Below are positions 60,480-64,000 of a stretch of 64,000 bases of DNA, one piece after another (the first letter of the stretch is position 1; the number at the start of each line of letters is the position of its first letter). The DNA is taken from the NCBI RefSeq assembly GCF_051195255.1, contig NZ_JBNJLK010000005.1:124001-188000 (forward strand), given 5' to 3'. A program made the position numbers and the translations under genes. The notes below the pieces were generated by a model, which had not been told where the DNA came from, searched no databases, and saw nothing but the letters and a program-made list of their open reading frames with translations. This DNA is from Falsirhodobacter sp051195255 (GTDB lineage: Bacteria; Pseudomonadota; Alphaproteobacteria; Rhodobacterales; Rhodobacteraceae).

Positions 60480-61043
60480 ATGCACACCATCCGGAATGAA
60501 ATCCTGGCGCTGCCGCAGGAAGAACGCCTTTCCTATGCGCTGCACGTGATCGACACCTTGGTCGGCCAGTCCCTGGACGACATCGCATGGATTCGGCGAC
60601 ACTTCGGCATTTCGAAGAAGCAGTCCCAGATGATCCTGGCGCTGAACGCCGCCTTTCCGCGGACCTTGTCGAAAGAGCAGATCATGACCGCCATCCACGG
60701 CCCGGGATGGGAGCAGAATGAACGATCCGTGGCCGTGATGGCCAGCCACATTCGCGCCCGTCACCCGGGGCTGATCGAGACGTCCTGGGGGTTGGGCTAT
60801 CGTCTGACCCGGAAGATAGATATCGGTCGCGACGTCACCGCCACGCGCGAGAATGCTGGTGAAAGCTGGTCCGCGCAGGACGATGACGATCTGCGGCGCA
60901 TGTTCGAGAACGGGTCCGACGTGTCCATCATCGCCGACGAGATGGACCGCAGCGAGCGTTCCGTCAGCGACCGCTGGCGTCTTTTGAAGAAGCGGGCGGC
61001 CGTGCCGGCGCTGTCCGAGCCGGGTGCCGGCGGGAACGGCTGA
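60480..61043 (+). CDS. Winged-helix plus SANT/Myb-like DNA-binding protein
   Basis: A 187-residue protein with two DNA-binding-like modules. Residues about 45-112 resemble an OmpR-type winged helix without a receiver domain (RTLSKEQIMTAIHGPGW, ERSVAVMASHIRARHPGLIETSWGLGYRL). Residues about 128-172 resemble a SANT/Myb helix bundle (SWSAQDDDDLRRMFENG, IIADEMDRSERSVSDRWRLL). The combination suggests a transcription or phage-type regulator. No good ribosome binding site precedes the ATG. The LexA box upstream hints at SOS control. Confidence 0.7.
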   Translation: MHTIRNEILALPQEERLSYALHVIDTLVGQSLDDIAWIRRHFGISKKQSQMILALNAAFPRTLSKEQIMTAIHGPGWEQNERSVAVMASHIRARHPGLIETSWGLGYRLTRKIDIGRDVTATRENAGESWSAQDDDDLRRMFENGSDVSIIADEMDRSERSVSDRWRLLKKRAAVPALSEPGAGGNG

Positions 61044-61046
61044 GGG

Positions 61047-61847
61047 TCAGGCCTTCAAGTCTTGGGGGAAGGCCTCGATCAGCCCTTGTGCCATCGCATC
61101 GATCCGGGGCAGGTCGGGCGCTTGGCTGTCGGGATGGATCGGCTGGCCGGCCAGCTCCGGCACCTCCTGCAACTTGACCGAAAGCAGGGGCGCACGGCCG
61201 ATGCTGGTGGCGTAGTCGTAGAACTTGAACTGCGCGCTGCGGTGAATGTCCGCACCCTCGATCCGGACGTTGGGGATGCCGTAAGCGTCGGCGATGATGA
61301 TGCCGTGCAGCGACTGGGAGAAGATCTGCCGGCAGGACGCGATCTCGCGGATGACGGCCTTCGCGTCGTTCGTGCGCACGTCGATGATCTTGATGCGGTC
61401 GCCCCCTTGGCGCAGATGGGCCAGTGCCTCCTCGGTCACCTGCGAATGGTGAAGAAGGACGCCGACCTTGTCCTCCTGCTCCACCGGGCCGACAAGGCGG
61501 CGGGCCAGAAGACCGGGATCGCCGAAGGGCAGGGGCGTGTGGTTCAGGACGGCGGCCGTCACCGGGCCGCGCAGGGCGACCACGCGGGCGGCGTGGCACC
61601 AGTCGCCATCCATCGCTTCCATGCAGCCGGAACCCCAGATGACCGGCGGTGCCTGTCCTTCGGCCCGTTTGACGACGCCCTTTCGTGCATTCCACATGAT
61701 GCTTCCGACGGCGAAGACCTGAGCGGTTTGCTCGGGCGCCCAGGTGACGGGGCGGCCTGACACGAGTTCGATCACATCGCGGGACAAGGCATCTCCGAAA
61801 TTCGGGGCCTTGTTCCACCAGAAGGCGCGCAAAGGTTCGGTCATCAT
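61047..61847 (-). CDS. Polysaccharide pyruvyl transferase family protein
   Basis: A 266-residue PvyA/ExoV-type protein. The opening FWWNKAPNFGDALSRDVIE, the VFAVGSIMWNA and WGSGCME blocks, and SQSLHGIIIADAYGIPNVRIEG near the C-terminus are the family pattern. Such enzymes add ketal pyruvate from PEP to an exopolysaccharide. GGGAAG precedes the tandem ATG codons. Convergent with the wHTH-SANT gene (3-bp gap). Confidence 0.85.
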   Translation of the reverse strand: MMTEPLRAFWWNKAPNFGDALSRDVIELVSGRPVTWAPEQTAQVFAVGSIMWNARKGVVKRAEGQAPPVIWGSGCMEAMDGDWCHAARVVALRGPVTAAVLNHTPLPFGDPGLLARRLVGPVEQEDKVGVLLHHSQVTEEALAHLRQGGDRIKIIDVRTNDAKAVIREIASCRQIFSQSLHGIIIADAYGIPNVRIEGADIHRSAQFKFYDYATSIGRAPLLSVKLQEVPELAGQPIHPDSQAPDLPRIDAMAQGLIEAFPQDLKA

Positions 61848-62115
61848 CTTCCCGATCGGTCTAGGTCATTCGGATCAGCGTCGCAGGTCCGACCTGCCGC
61901 TTCCGGAAAAGGTATAGGAACAGGGATTCTGGGTGTCCATCGCACGTGCCGGATTGATCAGCGGTAAACCGCCGGCGGGGGTACATAACCATTCGTTTTA
62001 ATTGTAAATTTTCTGGAAATTTCGGGAGATTGGAGTGGTTCCGGAGGGGCTTTTGCGCTACAGGCCGAAAAGATTGTGTTGAGTACGCTGCGCGTTTACA
62101 CCATATTAACTTCTG

Positions 62116-62269
62116 CGATGGAGCGGCCACGCATAGCCAACTTGTGTTGCCTGAGTTTCGAGTAGCGAGTGCTGTTGGATGCCCCCTCCACGCAGGCATG
62201 AAGGGTCGTCCCGTACCGGCCTAGTGCACAAAATCATCATTAGCCCCGCTTTCGAGCGGGGCTTTTTTT
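62116..62269 (+). ncRNA. Candidate small RNA
   Basis: A strong intrinsic terminator (62242-62269) has no plus-strand protein gene within 1.2 kb upstream; the preceding gene runs the other way. A possible promoter, TTGAGT (62079-62084) with TATTAA (62104-62109, 19-nt spacer), would give a transcript of about 150 nt. The 5' end is a guess. It does not resemble a known family by eye. Confidence 0.45.
62242..62269 (+). terminator. Strong orphan Rho-independent terminator
   Basis: A perfect 9-bp stem AGCCCCGCT / AGCGGGGCT with a TTCG tetraloop is followed by six or more T residues. The T-tract is only on the plus strand. It is the best intrinsic terminator in the window, yet it follows no protein gene. 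Confidence 0.9.
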
Positions 62270-62723
62270 GGCCTGTGCCGAAGGAAATACAACCTAGGGA
62301 TGCATTACGCAAGACCCTAAGCGCGCCTCTTGTCGTCGTTTTGACATGAATGGCGGGTAGTTTTTAAGCGTCGGGTGAAGGTGGGTTCATCTGGACGGCT
62401 CATCTCGCCGTTTAGTCTTGAAAGATGGGAATCGACGTCCGCAACCACCCGGTGTACGCGAGGCCTGAACGAACGTCGTGGCTGGGGATGTCTTGGGGGT
62501 GAGGACAGGGCGCGAATCGACGTCACGTCACACGTCCATCTTCATTTGAAAGCTGTCAGCAGGTCCGAACTCGCAGGAAGTGGCGCCGTGTGATTCGGTT
62601 CTGGGCTTTGGTGTGCATCCGCAGCGATCCATGACGCCGCACGTCCGAACTCGTGCATGAAGCTGCCACTAAGGTTCAGAAACCCGTTCGGATCATCTTG
62701 CTTTCACGATTCGTTCGCGGCAC

Positions 62724-63323
62724 ATGGCGCGAATGGCTCGCCGAAGAAAATCATATCGTCGCCCCGGTCCACAGGTATGGATGGCTGGGGTCCTGCTTGT
62801 CGTGGCGTTGTTCACGCTGGGCGACAACATTCCCTTTGCCCGGCGCCTGATACTGGATGTCGCGGGACAGGTCCTGATCTCCACTCCTGTCGGCAGCCTG
62901 CTGGGCGGGCGTCTCATGGGGGCGGGGGCCCGGGTGATCGACGGGGATACGCTTCAGGTGGGGAAGGACCGCGTCCGTCTGCATGGGATCGATGCGCCCG
63001 AATCCCGGCAGACCTGCTTTCGAGGGCGCCGGGCTTGGGCCTGCGGGGTTGAGGCGACGCGTGCCTTGGAACGTTTGATCGGCATTTCAGATCTGAAGTG
63101 CCAGAAGCGCGCCACCGACCGCTATGGCCGCACCGTCGCGGAATGTCAGGCCGGGGGCCAAAACATCAACGCCTGGATGGTGCGGAACGGCTGGGCGGTG
63201 GCTTATCGTCAGTACGGCGGTTCCCGTTATGTCGCGGACGAGGCGATCGCGAAGCGCCGCAAGGCGGGTATCTGGGTGGGACGGTTCGTCATGCCGTGGG
63301 ATTGGCGCAAAGGAAAACGCTAA
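62724..63323 (+). CDS. Membrane-anchored SNase-like (thermonuclease) protein
   Basis: A 199-residue staphylococcal-nuclease-fold protein. A basic N-terminus and one hydrophobic helix (about 18-32) suggest an anchor, with the catalytic domain outside the cytoplasm. RVIDGDTLQV (Asp73, Asp75), VRLHGIDAPES (Arg85, Asp90, Glu93) and DRYGRTVAEC (Arg136) match the SNase active site. Four Cys (98, 107, 126, 141) could form disulfides. The start at 62724 has weak ribosome binding; ATG at 62733 is an alternative. Confidence 0.85.
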   Translation: MARMARRRKSYRRPGPQVWMAGVLLVVALFTLGDNIPFARRLILDVAGQVLISTPVGSLLGGRLMGAGARVIDGDTLQVGKDRVRLHGIDAPESRQTCFRGRRAWACGVEATRALERLIGISDLKCQKRATDRYGRTVAECQAGGQNINAWMVRNGWAVAYRQYGGSRYVADEAIAKRRKAGIWVGRFVMPWDWRKGKR

Positions 63324-63328
63324 AGTTT

Positions 63329-63353
63329 GGAACATTCGGGTTTTGAAGATGTT
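63329..63353 (+). promoter_or_regulatory. EcfG-like promoter before the small-ORF cluster
   Basis: GGAAC (63329-63333), a 16-nt spacer and TGTT (63350-63353) resemble GGAAC-N16/17-CGTT with one mismatch in the -10. It lies 24 bp before the first of three tandem small ORFs. It supports the idea that the cluster belongs to a general stress response. Confidence 0.4.
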
Positions 63354-63377
63354 GATGCGCCATTAAGGGGATCCGTC

Positions 63378-63491
63378 ATGTCCAGCGTCCAGAGCACCGT
63401 CCGCAAAACACCACCACCTCGGCCGCCGAGGGGGGAGATGCCCGTATGGTCCCAGGCCGACAGCATCCCACCGAAGCATCAGGCGGAGTGA
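63378..63491 (+). CDS. Small ORF 1 of tandem cluster (37 residues)
   Basis: A 37-residue Pro/Arg-rich peptide (MSSVQSTVRKTPPPRPP start, PPKHQAE end). AAGGGG lies 7 nt before the ATG. The stop is 5 nt before the next small ORF. No known family. The PPPRPPR segment could be an interaction motif. Confidence 0.45.
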   Translation: MSSVQSTVRKTPPPRPPRGEMPVWSQADSIPPKHQAE

Positions 63492-63496
63492 GCGTC

Positions 63497-63670
63497 ATGA
63501 AAGCGTCCAGTTCCAGCATCAACCTGTCCCAGAGCCTTTATAACGCGCTGAGATCGAATTATCTGAACCGTCCGATCGTGATGAAGCCAGAAGGGATGAC
63601 CAATGGTCTCCCCGACATCGCAGCCATCCCGCAGGGCAAGCCCGAGAAGGTGATCCAAAATGGGGAATGA
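63497..63670 (+). CDS. Small ORF 2 of tandem cluster (57 residues)
   Basis: A 57-residue protein (MKASSSSINLSQSLYNALRSN start, EKVIQNGE end). GGAG precedes the ATG at 63497. It contains an amphipathic-looking segment (INLSQSLYNALRSNYLN) then a polar tail. Its 3' end overlaps small ORF 3 by 11 nt, indicating coupled translation. No family recognised. Confidence 0.5.
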   Translation: MKASSSSINLSQSLYNALRSNYLNRPIVMKPEGMTNGLPDIAAIPQGKPEKVIQNGE

Positions 63671-63827
63671 ACCGCGCAAGTCGAACGAGGATCGCTCCAC
63701 CCCGCCGAGGCAGGAGAACGAGCAGGCGGAGCATGAAGGCTCTTCTCACGATCCTTCGGAGTTCGATGTGATGAACCCCGAGCGGACCAAGGGCAAACCG
63801 AACGACGACGTTCAGGAACAACTGTAA
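63660..63827 (+). CDS. Small ORF 3 of tandem cluster (55 residues)
   Basis: A 55-residue, very acidic and polar protein (MGNEPRKSNEDRSTPPRQ start, KPNDDVQEQL end), probably disordered. Its ATG lies within the end of small ORF 2. A terminator follows 25 nt after its stop. It is similar in composition to the 80-residue protein at 57934-58176. Confidence 0.5.
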   Translation: MGNEPRKSNEDRSTPPRQENEQAEHEGSSHDPSEFDVMNPERTKGKPNDDVQEQL

Positions 63828-63852
63828 GCTGCCCATTGAAGGACCACTATCG

Positions 63853-63882
63853 GCCTGTCAGTTCGTCTGGCAGGCTGTTTTC
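63853..63882 (+). terminator. Terminator after the small-ORF cluster
   Basis: A 9-bp stem GCCTGTCAG / CTGGCAGGC (one G-T pair) with a TTCGT loop is followed by TGTTTTC and then TTTTT. It closes the three-ORF transcript. Confidence 0.8.
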
Positions 63883-64000
63883 ATTTTTCAGGTTGGGTTC
63901 GCCGCCCGTCCGGCCGGGCGGCGTGACATCACACCCTTATGCGCCTGACCAACCTCTGCGACTTCGACTTCCATTGCCTTTTCGTCCGGCGGGATCCAGT
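63883..64000 (+). other. Window end: hairpin and possible truncated frame
   Basis: A perfect 8-bp stem GCCGCCCG / CGGGCGGC (63901-63922) lies before an ATG at 63939 that opens a frame running off the window (MRLTNLCDFDFHCLFVRR). No ribosome binding site precedes it and no family is recognised, so a gene is not claimed. Confidence 0.3.

Larger units (their letters stand above)
61848..62723 (+). other. Gene-poor region with orphan terminator
   Basis: 876 bp without a supportable protein gene. It contains an AT-rich stretch (61990-62030) upstream of the pyruvyltransferase gene, a possible small RNA ending at 62269, and about 450 bp after it in which nothing was recognised. The SNase gene promoter should lie near the right end. 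Confidence 0.5.

Noticed and set aside
54028..64000. tRNA-derived att repeat or integrase marking an island
   Set aside because: No second copy of the tRNA-Leu 3' end longer than about 7-8 nt and no integrase or transposase reading frame was found in the window.
63939..64000. Rrf2-like regulator starting at the window end (MRLTN...)
   Set aside because: Only the first few residues resemble Rrf2 starts, the rest does not, and there is no ribosome binding site.
1..64000. CRISPR arrays, rRNA genes, prophage structural genes
   Set aside because: No regularly spaced repeats, rRNA segments or capsid/tail proteins were seen on either strand.

Overview
The window is a GC-rich chromosomal segment from an alphaproteobacterium, most likely a Rhodobacteraceae (Rhodobacterales) species. 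The evidence is the gene families and their order: a ChpT phosphotransferase, OlsB/OlsA, a fused MrpA-MrpB antiporter subunit, opgG-small ORF-opgH, a lipoyl-bearing PdhB, Bpt leucyltransferase, an Entner-Doudoroff edd-eda pair and a DksA with a degraded zinc finger. Assignments rest on reading translations and motifs; no database search was run.

Bases 1-54,000 are dense core genome. In order they hold dtd and a PfkB sugar kinase; rplU-rpmA, a GNAT acetyltransferase and obgE-proB-proA; chpT divergent from a tiny DUF3553 gene; ornithine-lipid genes olsB-olsA; a ThiE-like gene and a SPOUT methyltransferase; a six-gene Mrp cation/proton antiporter operon; modABC; the osmoregulated periplasmic glucan genes opgG-opgI-opgH; and the phosphate regulon pstSCAB-phoU-phoB behind a clear Pho box. 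They continue with cysE; pyruvate dehydrogenase pdhA-pdhB-pdhC; ftsB, fda and pgk; two cyclophilins; a TerC-like DUF475 protein; bpt, an RDD protein and DUF2852; glnE; edd-eda; an RlmI-like methyltransferase coupled to a PIN protein; a DUF2927 lipoprotein; dksA; a flavin monooxygenase; xthA, an A-type Fe-S carrier, dgt and dsbB. Many genes overlap by ATGA junctions, and six convergent pairs overlap at their 3' ends.

At about 54,028 a tRNA-Leu(CAA) gene marks a sharp change. The remaining ~10 kb is gene-poor and looks accessory. It has a GT29 (sialyltransferase-like) protein in an operon with an ELM1-family protein, a GT8 glycosyltransferase, a GH16-type glycanase without a visible signal peptide, a winged-helix plus SANT-like DNA-binding protein behind an alphaproteobacterial LexA box, and a polysaccharide pyruvyltransferase. 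It also has an orphan strong terminator that may end a small RNA, a membrane-anchored SNase-like nuclease, and very small hydrophilic proteins, two sets of which sit behind EcfG-like promoter motifs. No integrase, transposase, CRISPR array or att repeat was found, so horizontal acquisition at the tRNA is an inference.

Regulatory signals supportable by eye include the Pho box, LacI-family-type operators before edd and fda (compatible with CceR-type control of central carbon metabolism), a perfect palindrome before pdhA, the LexA box, and several Rho-independent terminators.
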